Origin: Cryptomeria japonica
Taxonomy: Eukaryota > Streptophyta > Pinopsida > Cupressales > Cupressaceae
Assembly: GCF_030272615.1 (NCBI RefSeq)
Contig: NC_081410.1
Span: forward strand, 141,259,349-141,323,348
DNA: 64,000 bases
Direction of reading: 5' to 3'
Shown here piece after piece: positions 54,666-64,000 of the stretch. Under the pieces are notes generated by a model. The model was not told the DNA's origin. It did no database searches and worked only from the letters and a program-made list of their open reading frames with translations. Within the stretch, counting starts at the first letter, position 1; each line of letters starts with the position of its first letter. Made by a program: the position numbers and the translations under genes.

Positions 54666-56103
54666 TGTTAATCTTAGAGGATACAGTTAATACTACAACA
54701 ATTTCAAACTTAAAAGTTTAACTTACAAAACTTCACCAAATCAATCATAAACCAGTAATAAACTCTTTACCATTACCGGTAATCACTAATAACCAACCGT
54801 TAAACCGATTTATCATAATTTCTCATTAAGTATTCATCAACATGCATAAACTGATAGTAAAACATAACAACACATAAAAACATTCACCATATGAATACCA
54901 TATTTTTGACGTGGAAACCCAAACAGGGAAAAACCACAGTGGGAATTGGTACCCACAAAAATTGTGCACTCTTTTGTAATGCGCCATGTTAGGAGCCTAG
55001 CCCAATTAGAAGCTTACAAAGATACCCTATTAGGAGTCACCTGGTTAAGGGATTTAGATGATGAGCCCTGTTAGGAGATTTAACCTATTAGGGTCAACCT
55101 CGCAAGAGGATTTAACACTCATATGTTGAGCTACCCGGATAAGGGATTTACAATGTAAGGCTTGTTAGGACCTACTCGGTTAAAGGATTTTGCTGATATA
55201 ACTGTTAGGATAACAACATTGAATGATATGGGTATAGCACTTATCTTCTTGCTTGATCAGATCCAATTCTACTCCAAATCTACTACACTCTAGTAGATCT
55301 CATACTCTGGTTTGGTTTCACACTTTTCTCAAAAACCACCGACACAACAAACATTAACTGTACCGATCTAAATAACCTTTTCAACTTATTCGGTTACAAA
55401 ACCCTAAGACTTACAACATAGATAATCAAATGGATCATAACAATCAATTACAACCGTTGAATGATCATTGCATCTCGATCTGATACAAAGTCAAACCCTT
55501 AGAACACTCTTCTAAGTGCTTCGTTGATTCCCAAGAAATTCCATCTTCAAATGTACTAAAACATCATTCAAACACTTCACGCGGTTTGTGCCATGTCACC
55601 TCCAACATTTGAACTTGATGTAGATCACCGTCAAACCAAAAATCATTACCAATTAAGAGAATTCTTTACCAGTCCTTAAACCCTTCTTAAACCCTAGCAA
55701 AAATACAATAGAAATCATAAACATGATTTCTGATAACCAAAACATGATGCGGTTTCGGTCAGATACATATTACAATGATAAAAAATCACATTCCAAACCG
55801 CAACACTTCAATCATCACCAATCCCTAGATCTAATCAAAACATTTCCTCATTTATCAGTTAAGGTCCTAATTCCCATTTTACTATCTTCGATACTGGTAA
55901 GGCATTTCTAGTAGACCAAAAAGACTTAGATGACAAAATACAACATAGTAAAACTCTGTTGCCATCAATGACAACATAAATAAATAATCAAAGTCATCCA
56001 ATCATGCAATATCAATCTCTTCATCACAATGTCATCACAAATAGTCTTTTACCGGTCCAGTCATCATTCTTCATCTGCATCAGTTATGCCAATCATGCCA
56101 ACA
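54666..56103 (-). repeat. D 3' LTR (1438 bp)
   Basis: The plus-strand edges are TGTTAATCTT and ATGCCAACA. It shares with B the start TGTTAATC, the GACGTGGAAACCCAAA...AAAAACCAC module (54908-54940) and the GCATCAGTTATGCCAATC end. CAGTG at 54661-54665 is the left flank. Confidence 0.9.
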
Positions 56104-56489
56104 TTCTCCACCTTTGGCATTAATGGAAACACCAACATAAACATCAACTAAAATAATGTTGCTCGGTTCTGAAACTTCTCTTTTGTACTTCACTCTTATG
56201 TCGGTTATTCTCTTCTCTTCTTCATTTCTTCTCCCTCTTTCTGTTATACATCTTCTCCTCCTTAGGCTAATATATTTCTTCTCCCCCTTTGATAGCAATG
56301 CCAAAGGTGCATATGCATCACCAGTCATCAAATTTGTTGTTGTTGTCTTCAACATCTCTGCAAATATCATATAAGTTGCTCCCCCTGCGAAGTAGCCACC
56401 ATTTCATCAATCCATAGTGAAAAGTTTTCAATAAACATATTGGATTGATGCATCTCCTGCATCCTAGTTTTCCTTGTGTAGGGGTCAAA
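56104..56489 (-). other. D: 3' untranslated region with two purine tracts
   Basis: The PPT complement TTCTCCACCTTTGGC at 56104-56118 carries one A in the pyrimidine run. A second tract, CTCCCCCTTTGATAGCAATG, is at about 56281-56300. No gene is supported. Confidence 0.72.
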
Positions 56490-57290
56490 CCCCTAATTTA
56501 CCTCTGAGGTACTCAAAGGTAGTCTTCGGCAATGGATTTATGAAAATGTTTGCTAGTTGCGCTTTGCTTGTCACATACTCCATTCAGACTTGTTTTTCCT
56601 ATACTCTCTCCCTTAGAAAGTGATATTGCAATTCTATGTGTTTAGTTCTTGCATGTAATACAGGATTTTTTGAAATATTAATTGCACTTGTATTGTCACA
56701 ATAAATAGTTATTGGTTCAGACATATCAAGTTTAAAACCTTCTAACACATGTCTCATCCAGATTGCCTGTGTGCAATCCATTGATGTTGCAACATACTAT
56801 GCCTTTGCTATTGAATGTGATACATATTTTTGCTTCTTACTTGTCCAAGCAACCAATCTACCTCCAAGAAGAAAAGCTACACCGGTAGTGTTTTTCCAAT
56901 CATCAACATTGCCCGCCCAATTTGCATCAGTAAACACTTCCTAAGAAAAATCATTTTTATAAGGATACCATAGGCCATAATATATTCTACTTTTCAAGTA
57001 CCAGATATCCTTTTCACTATACCAAGTAAGTCTCCTTGGGATCCTTCTAAAATCTAGCAACCAAACCAACAACATGTGCAATATCAGGCCTACTATGAAC
57101 AACATAATGCAACTTACCAATCATGGACTTGTATTCTTTTTCATCAACAGAGGGTGAATCATCATGTTTAGACAATTTACAACCTATCGCCATCGGAGTA
57201 CCAACCGGTTTACAATCCTCCATGTCAAAAGTTTTCAACACTTCCTTTACATACTTACTCTGACAGATAAATATTCCACCATCCAATTGC
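56490..57290 (-). pseudogene. D: RNase H
   Basis: The C-terminus reads NIFINPLPKTTFEYLRGKLG, with the usual TKP changed to INP. Upstream are MDCTQAIWMRHVLEGFKLDM, IYCDNTSAINISKNPVLHARTKH and, across frameshifts, the NWAGNVDDWKNTTGVAFLLGG region near 56870-56930. Several stops are present. Confidence 0.85.
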
Positions 57291-58303
57291 TGGACCTACA
57301 ACCCAATGAAAAACTTAATCTCACCAATAAGAGACATCTCAAATTATTTCTTCATCTCCTCAGAAAATGCCATACATAAATCATCATCGCCTCCAAAAGT
57401 TAAATCATCTACAAACACTTTAGCTATCAATGCTCTGTCTTCACTAGTCTTAAGATATGTGTTACTATCCTCACTAGTACGCTAGAATCCTATCTTGACC
57501 AGGTGTGCATGCAATATTTCAAACCATGCTCTCGGTGCCTTCTTCAATCCATACAGTGCCTTATGTAACTTGCAAACCATATCTTTATCCTTAGACAAAC
57601 AAAATCCACCTAGTTTTTCTATGTACATTTCTTCCTCAAAGATGCCATTAAGAAAAGCATATTTAACATCCATCTGGTAGACCTTAAAGCCTTTAAATGC
57701 AGCATAAGAAAGTAACATTCTTACTCCTTCCAATATTTGCACTGGTGCAAAGGTTTCTCCATAATCTTCTCCTTATTCTTGTGCATAGCCTTTGCATTCC
57801 AACCTTGCTTTATTCCTCACAACCTTGCCTTCTTCATTCAACTTGTTTCTAATGACCCATTTACTGCCAATCACATTCTTGTCTTCTGATCTGGCAACAA
57901 GTGTCCATGTCTTGTTCTTCTCTATCTGATCCAATTCCTCATTCATAGAATTAATCCAATCATCATCTTTCAAGGCCTCTCTTACTATTTTAGGCTTAAT
58001 AGTAGAAATCAGAAAAGAGTTTTCTCTAATTTTCTTTCTTGTTTGTACACCAGCATTTTTATCTCCTATAATTTGTTCTTCTGAATGATTTAATCTAACA
58101 TACCTTGGTATTACTGGCTCTAGTGTTGTGCCTTCTGCTTCATCTTCTTCATCTTCTTCATCACTTTCTTCATTTACTGGTTGAGCACCTATTTCTACAT
58201 TTTCCTGCTCATCATTCTTTTGTACTTCTGGTTCAATAAACACAAGTTTTTCTTCATCTTTCTCAGGTTTAGATCTACTGGTCTTATCATATTTATCAGA
58301 TAG
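57291..58303 (-). pseudogene. D: reverse transcriptase
   Basis: It has [59 protein letters not shown] and LYGLKKAPRAWFEILHAHL. VFVDDLTFGG at about 57390-57420 retains the VDD catalytic box. An upstream acidic linker (NEESDEEDEEDEAEG) leads to [19 protein letters not shown]. Two frame breaks (near 57480 and 57760) interrupt it. Confidence 0.88.
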
Positions 58304-58840
58304 TTAATTTACCTTCACATTTGCATTCTCAATGATCCTTTTTGTTCTCTTCTTATAACATTTGAAAGCCTTACTCTTTGTAGAGGAACCAAGAAAAATA
58401 CCTTCATCACACTTTGCCTCAAACTTTCTAGTGAAATCATCATGTTTAATGCAACATTTACTACCAAAATATTTAAAGTAACTTACATTAGGATTCTTGC
58501 CATGCCATAATTCATAAGTTGTTTTCTTGTTACCTTTCTTGATAAGTACCTGGTTCAAACTGTAAATAGTTGTGCTAACTGCTTCTCTCCAAAACATTTT
58601 CCATACTTCACCTTGATTCAACATGGTTCTAGCAGCTTCAACAATTGTTCTATTCATTCTCTCTGCCATCCGATTCTTTTGTGGAGTTCTAGGAGCTGAC
58701 ATCTCCCTCTTGATTATATGTTCATCACAAAACTTCACAAACTCATCAAAAGTAAAGTCTCCTCCCCAGTCAGATCTCAAGCATTTCAAATTATTCCTGG
58801 TTTCTTTCTTAACTAAAGATTTGAATGCTTTGAATTTACT
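58304..58840 (-). pseudogene. D: integrase (partial)
   Basis: LRSDWGGDFTFDEFVKFCDE carries the last catalytic region with Asp in place of Glu (GGDFTF versus GGEFTS). Then come ERMNRTIVEAARTMLNQ, FWREAVSTTIYSLNQV, TYELWHGKNPNVSYFKYFGSK and KSKAFKCYKKR. The start is lost at the E junction. Confidence 0.88.
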
Positions 58841-59110
58841 GATTGTGGGTAAGGTTTCCCACCGTGGTTTTTCCCCTTACAGGGTTTCCATGTACAAATA
58901 CTGGTGTTATGTGTTGTGGATGTTATTGTCTTTCTGTTTCATGCATTAATCTTTACCGGTACTATAATTAACTGATAAACTGTATACCGGCATAAAGTTT
59001 GGTTCATCGGTATTAATCATTAAGGTTGGTTAAGTTGTTTTTGGTTTGAATTTATTTGACAACTGATTCACCCCACCCCCCCTCTTCTTAGTTGTCTCTG
59101 GGACCTAACA
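58841..59110 (+). repeat. E 5' LTR, truncated (last 270 bp only)
   Basis: It begins inside the shared module (ATTGTGGGTAAGG, then CCCACCGTGGTTTTTCCCC) and ends GGGACCTAACA. The primer site ATTGGTATCAGAAC follows at 59111-59124. The promoter part expected from the A LTR is absent, so this copy could not be transcribed from its own LTR. Confidence 0.88.
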
Positions 59111-59152
59111 ATTGGTATCAGAACTTAGTCCTCTTTTTGCAGAAGTTTAACA

Positions 59153-60250
59153 GCTTGAGGAGATCCAGTGTCTACTAACTATTTTAAGAAGGACAGTCCT
59201 AGCTTGATGGAACCAACTATGGTATATGGAAGATCATAATGGAGACACATCTAAATTCCATTGGAAAGGACATCTAGGATGTTACAAAGAATGGCTATAC
59301 AACTTCTACATCCAGTCAGCCTAATCCACATACCTTAGGAAAAGATGAAGAAAAAGATTGCAAAGCAAGAGAAGCACTTTTGAGCGCAGTAACAGATGAG
59401 CAAACCATGAGATTATCAGATAGATCTACTGCTAAAGCTATTTAGGATCATTTGGAAACATTGAATGAAGGAGATTCCACAGTCAAAATTGCAAAACTTG
59501 AAAGCTTCCGGGTCAAGTATGAAAATCTAAATATGGAAGAAGATGAAAGGATTTTTGCTTTTCTTGAAAGAGTAAATGAAATTGTTTTGGGTATTAAATG
59601 TTGTGGAGGAACCTTAAGTGAAGATGAAATTGTTTCAAAAATTTTAAGAGGATTGCCACTGGCATATAAAATGAAAGTTACTGCTATCAATGAATTGAGA
59701 ACAATGCCTAATACATCAGTAACTAGGGATACATTGATTGGAAAATTTCAACTTTTGAAATTGAAGAATTTGGTCCTGTTGCTACTATAAAGACAGATTT
59801 ATCTTTTAAGGCATCAACATCATCTGCACCATCTTTTGAAAAAACTGATTGGAAAGCCTTTTATGCAAGAGAACTTGAGGAAAGCAGGAAAGAAAATGAA
59901 GAACTTGAAGAACTTTAAGCACTATTTGCAAGGAAAATGCCTAAAGGTCCAGTTGGAAGTAAGTATGAAGGTAAAGCACCCTTTAAATGTTTTAACTGTA
60001 ATAAGATTGGTCATATGGCTTCAAGATGCCCTGATAGACATGCTAGACAAAGAGAAGAAGCTAGAAGAACATACAAGCCTAACCCTGAATATCAGAGATA
60101 CAGATTCAAGAAGAATAAAGATAAATCTTGTTATCTTGTTGATGAAGGAGTCACTGATGATTCTGATGAAGATCCGGCAAACAATGGATGGGTTTTTGTT
60201 GCTATAACAGAAGATCAACCGGCACCTACTATTCAACCTGGTAGCTAAAG
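59153..60250 (+). pseudogene. E: gag
   Basis: Same Gag as A: STNYFKKDSPSLMEPTMVYG-type start with the ATG lost (GTG), then METLNEGDSTVKIAKLESFRVKYENLNMEEDERIF, ELRTMPNTSVTRDT, and the knuckle CFNCNKIGHMASRC. A TAG near 59441 replaces Trp of AIWD. A frameshift near 59757 joins the two halves, and the second half (59937-60248) ends in a stop. Confidence 0.86.
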
Positions 60251-61158
60251 TTGAAGTTAAGGATGAATGGATCATTGATTCAGGATGTTCACATCATATG
60301 ACTGGTGATAAAGGTAAATTCTTGAACTTTCAGGAATACAATGGAGGTCTAGTAAGATTTGGAGATGATAAAGCTTGTTTGATCAAAGGAAAAGGTACTA
60401 TATCTCCTGATGGTAAGCATAATACTGACAATGTTTACTATGTAGAAGGTTTAAAGCATAATCTTTTGAGTGTTGGTCAATTAGTTGAAAAAGGATTTCA
60501 GTTACAATTCAAGAATGGTAAATGCAAAATTATGAACAGAACTGGTTTGGAAATTGCAACCGGTAATCAAACTAGAGGTAATATCTTTCATTTGAATAAC
60601 AGTGAAAAGACATGCTTGATTGCACACATTGATGAAAGTTGGCTATGGCATAAGAGACTCTGTCATGTAAATTTCGATTGCATGGTAAAAATCGGTACTA
60701 CTAAGGCAATTAGAGACTTACCTAAGATTGTCAAACCTCACAATCTGGTATGTAAGGAATGTCAATTTGGAAAACAAATTAGAGCATCTTTTAAAAGTAT
60801 TCCAGAGAAATCCAATATTTCTCTTGACTTAATCCACACTAATTTATTTGGTCCAACTAGAACTAAAAGCTTACAAGGTGATAGATATTCTATGCTAATC
60901 ATTGATGACTATTCTAGAATGTGTTGGGTTACTTTTCTCAGAGAAAAATCAAAAGCACTTGGGAAGTTCAAATTATTCAAAGCAATGGTAGAAAATGAAA
61001 CTGGCAAGAAAATCAAATGTCTAAGATCAGATCAAGGAGGTGAATTCACATCTAATGAATTTAATAAATTTTGTGAAGTGAATGGAATCAGAAGATAGTT
61101 ATCAGCACCCCGGACACCACAGCAGAATGGAGTTGTAGAAAGGAAAAACAAAACTATC
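60251..61158 (+). pseudogene. E: protease and integrase core
   Basis: WIIDSGCSHHMTGDKGKFL is followed by NNTDNVYYVEGLKHNLLS-type GAG-pre-integrase and WLWHKRLCHVNFD. The integrase core reads IHTNLFGPTRTKSLQG, where the first catalytic Asp (HTD) is Asn, then IIDDYSRMCWVTFLREK and LRSDQGGEFTSNEF. A TAG at 61096-61098 lies in RR-stop-LSAP. Confidence 0.88.
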
Positions 61159-62292
61159 TTGGATGCAGCCAGAAGTATGTTATCTGAAGCAAATCTACCA
61201 CATGTATATTGGAGAGAGGTAGTAAGCGCAGCGGCCTATACATTCAACAAAGTTCACATCAAAGGAGAAACCGGTAAGACCCCTCATGAACTATGGTTTG
61301 GTATTACTCCTACTCTTAAATATTTTAGAATATTTGGAAGTAAATGCTATATTAGAAGAGATGAGTATATTGGAAAATTTGATCCTAGAAGTAATGAAGG
61401 AATATTTCTTGGTTATTCATCTAAGAGCAAAGCATATAGATGTTTTAACAGGAGATTGCAGAAAATTGTTGAGAGTACAAATGTGAAGATTGATGAACAG
61501 TTTAGAGGAAATTCAAGGTATATAGACTTTGAACCGGCAGAAGAGATACTGACAAATGAACCTACATTGAATCCACCGGTACAGAATGAAGATCCAGTTA
61601 CCCCGGTATCATCTGAAAATTCCACTATAACTGAGGAACAACAGCAAACAAAGACACCCAGGTATGTAAGAGTGAACCACTCTAAAAATCAGATAATTGG
61701 GAATAAGTATCAAGGATTTATGACAAGAGGAAGACTAGCAAATGAAGAGGTATGTCTTATTTCTCAAATTGAGCCATCATCAATTAATGAGGGATGTGAA
61801 GATAAACACTGGATTAAAGCTATGGAAGAGGAACTGGAACAAATTGAGAAGAATAACACATGGACATTAGTTCCCTGGCCTAAAGACAAAAATGTGATTG
61901 GAAAAAAATGGTTATTCAAAAACAAACTTAATGAAGATGGTAAGGTAATTAGAAATAAAGCAAGACTAGTGTGTTGGGGATATTCTCAAAAAGAAGGAAT
62001 TGATTATAATGAAACCTTTGCACCGGTAGCTAGAATTGAGGCAGTCAGAATATTCTTGGCTTTTGCGGCACACAAGAACTACAAAGTATATCAAATGGCT
62101 ATTAAATGTGCATTTTTGAATGGAGATCTTGAAGAAGAAGAAGTTTACATTGAGCAACCTGATGGATTTTCTTTGACAGATAATAAAGATATGGTTTGCA
62201 GGTTAAGGAAAGCTTTGTATGGGTTGAAGCAAGCTCCAAGAGCTTGGTATGCTACATTGGATAAATATCTTTTAAAGATTGGTTTTTCTTAA
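61159..62292 (+). pseudogene. E: integrase tail and reverse transcriptase N-terminal part
   Basis: The 377-codon open frame has [42 protein letters not shown], the linker [19 protein letters not shown], then the RT blocks [50 protein letters not shown] and [22 protein letters not shown] at 62290 breaks it where A has a Lys codon (YTKGNA). Confidence 0.9.
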
Positions 62293-63307
62293 GGTAATGC
62301 TGACAACAACTTATACTATAAAGTGGCTAATGATGACATTTTGGTTATAGAAGTTTTTGTTGATGATATAATCTTTGGAGGAGAAGATGGATTATGTAAA
62401 GACTTTTCTATTGAAATGCAGCATGAATTTGAAATGTCTATGATTGAAGAGATAAAATTCTTTTTAGAATTGCAGATTTCACAGACTGATAAAGGTATAT
62501 TCTTAAGTCAAACCAAGTACTTGAAGGAGTTACTAAAGAAATTTAGGATAGAGAACTCTAAACCAATAAGCACACCTATGAATACAAATGACAAATTATC
62601 ACTAAGGGATGAATCTATACCTGTTAATCCGACTCGGCACAAATCTATGATAGGAGGTCTACTATATTTGGATCAAACAAGACTTGATATTATGAATGTA
62701 GTATGTATTGTTTCAAGATTTCAAAGTAATCCTAGAGAAAATCATGAATCAGTAGTAAAAAGGATTTTCTGGTACTTACAAGGCACTACAAATCTTGGTT
62801 TATGGTATCCTAGAGATGAAAACTTTGAATTATGTGCATACATAGATGCAAATTGGGCAGGAGATGTGGATGACAGAAAAAGAACTACCGACGGAGCATT
62901 TTTTCTTGGAAGCAGATTAATTTCTTGGTTTAGTAAGAAACAGAGTTGCACATCTTTATCAACAGCAAAATCAAAATATGTTGCAGCAGCAACTAACTAT
63001 ACACAAGTATTATGGCTTAAGCAAATGTTGAAAGACATAAAGGTAAAATGCAAGGAACCTATAACTATCTATTGTGATAACACTGCAGCAATTGATATAT
63101 CTAAGAATCTGGTACTACATTCTAAAACTAAACATGTTTCTATCAAATTGAATTTTCTGAAAGAGAATATTGAAGCAAAAGAAGTAAAACTAGTTTATGT
63201 GAATACTCAAGAGTAGATTGCAGATTTTCACTAAACCTTTGCCTAAGGAGACCTTTGAATATCTCAGAGACCAGCTTGGGGCCATACCCCCACCGGTAGA
63301 GACTTAG
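62293..63307 (+). pseudogene. E: reverse transcriptase C-terminal part and RNase H
   Basis: VFVDDIIFGGEDG carries the catalytic [57 protein letters not shown] and KSKYVAAATNYTQVLW follow. A TAG at 63214 replaces the CAG of TQEQIAD, and a short frameshift precedes the tail KPLPKETFEYLRDQLG. The final stop is near 63305. Confidence 0.9.
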
Positions 63308-63659
63308 ATAGTTGATGTTTTTCATCAACCGACAGAATTAATAGAGAAATATTTTACTCCGACCTTGATGAGGGGAGCAACTTCTCAGGGGAAGTAGTTG
63401 GCATACTGAATTGGTTGGAATTTTGTATTTGAACCTATCTTTTTGGCTTTGAAAATTGATGTCAAAGGGGCAGAGATTGATATGGAAAAACACAAGGAAA
63501 ACACATGTTACTTTCAGGGGGAGAGATTGTTACTTTGGAGAGATTGATTCTGAATTTTGATTTCTGGGAGATTATTGGTTTATTGGCTTTTGGCATTTCT
63601 GTTTTGGCACTTTGATGGTTTTTCCATCTTGTGTTGCCATCAATGCCAAAGGGGGATAT
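63308..63659 (+). other. E: 3' untranslated region with purine tracts
   Basis: The PPT CCAAAGGGGGATAT abuts the LTR. Further tracts are TTGATGTCAAAGGGGCAGAG (about 63457) and CAGGGGGAGAGATTG (about 63515). No gene is seen. Confidence 0.78.
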
Positions 63660-64000
63660 TGTTGGTATTTTGGTATGGTTTTTTCATTGATGTCAACACC
63701 TATCAACACTTATCAACTCTAGCACTTTGGAGGATCAGCAATGTTCACCGGCAAGCAAGTGACTTATGCACAGTCACCGGTATCTGGTACACCGGCAAGA
63801 TATATTATTCACCGACACTTGTAATGACATGGAAAACATTTGGTTATGTCGAAGAAATCATTTGGACACTTTGTCTTGGAGATTTGTTCATTGGCATATT
63901 TGTATTTGCATATTTGTTGTTACCGGCAAATAGGTCCAGGTTATGCACCGGCAGGCTTATCTATTCCAGATCAGCATGGCACGCTTTGGAGATGATTTTG
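63660..64000 (+). repeat. E 3' LTR (truncated by window edge)
   Basis: It starts TGTTGGTATTTTGGTATGG and runs to the window end with ATTCACCGACACTTG and AGGTCCAGGTTATGCACCGG, matching the A LTR read on the minus strand. Confidence 0.9.

Larger units (their letters stand above)
54666..58840 (-). mobile_element. Ty1/copia element D (minus strand), cut by E
   Basis: D has a 3' LTR (54666-56103), PPT, RNase H, RT and the first part of integrase, read right to left. It is cut at 58840 inside integrase by the left end of E. The rest of D (gag, 5' LTR) would lie beyond the window. Its LTR belongs to the B family. Confidence 0.9.
58841..64000 (+). mobile_element. Ty1/copia element E (plus strand), 5'-truncated LTR, runs off window
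   Basis: E is a copia of the same family as A, on the opposite strand. Its 5' LTR is only 270 bp; gag and pol are nearly full length; and the PPT and first 341 bp of the 3' LTR reach the window end. The junction with D at 58840/58841 has no LTR start, so it is not a simple retrotransposition edge. Confidence 0.9.

Overview
This window is plant nuclear DNA made almost entirely of nested LTR retrotransposons. I see no host gene, rRNA, tRNA, CRISPR array or bacterial feature. Nearly all elements are Ty1/copia, with gag, protease, integrase, RT and RNase H in copia order, tRNA-iMet-type primer sites and TG...CA LTRs. LTRs of 0.9-1.6 kb, several generations of nesting and heavy coding decay suggest a very large, repeat-rich genome. 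A gymnosperm is my guess, but the sequence alone does not prove it.

Left stack (1-20686). Copia fragment C (+, 18951-20686) was hit by copia B (-). B was hit in its integrase by copia A (- strand, LTRs at 1-359 and 14292-15315). A then took two further hits. One is element R (1428-9322, TSD CCTTC), a young gypsy-type element with one intact 1145-codon gag-protease gene and no polymerase. The other is a 1478-bp solo LTR, N (12245-13722, TSD ACTTT).

Middle (about 20687-38183). Element G (+) carries a long degraded gene that is not gag or pol, followed by a PPT and a 3' LTR (35284-36431). The gene is split by an anonymous ~3.35-kb insertion M (about 22698-26052) and by copia F (-, 26273-32701). 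LTR fragments I (+) and J (-) follow.

Right stack (38184-64000). Host repeat K, which includes a 27-bp minisatellite, was hit by element H (39135-45954, perfect TSD CTTAT) and by copia L (-, 46806-54297, TSD TAAA(T/C)). Copia D (-, from 54666) follows, and a 5'-truncated copia E (+, from 58841) runs off the right edge.

The strongest candidate for something undescribed is the G/H pair. Two LTR elements with different LTRs carry the same roughly 1000-codon protein gene, in sense, between the gag or leader side and the 3' PPT, where pol would normally be. H is complete: two LTRs, PBS, a degraded coiled-coil gag with several zinc knuckles, the cargo gene, PPT and TSD. Both copies have stop codons, so the cargo was presumably functional in ancestors supplied with pol in trans. 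Element R is a second, unrelated polymerase-less element and has the only clearly intact large coding region in the window.
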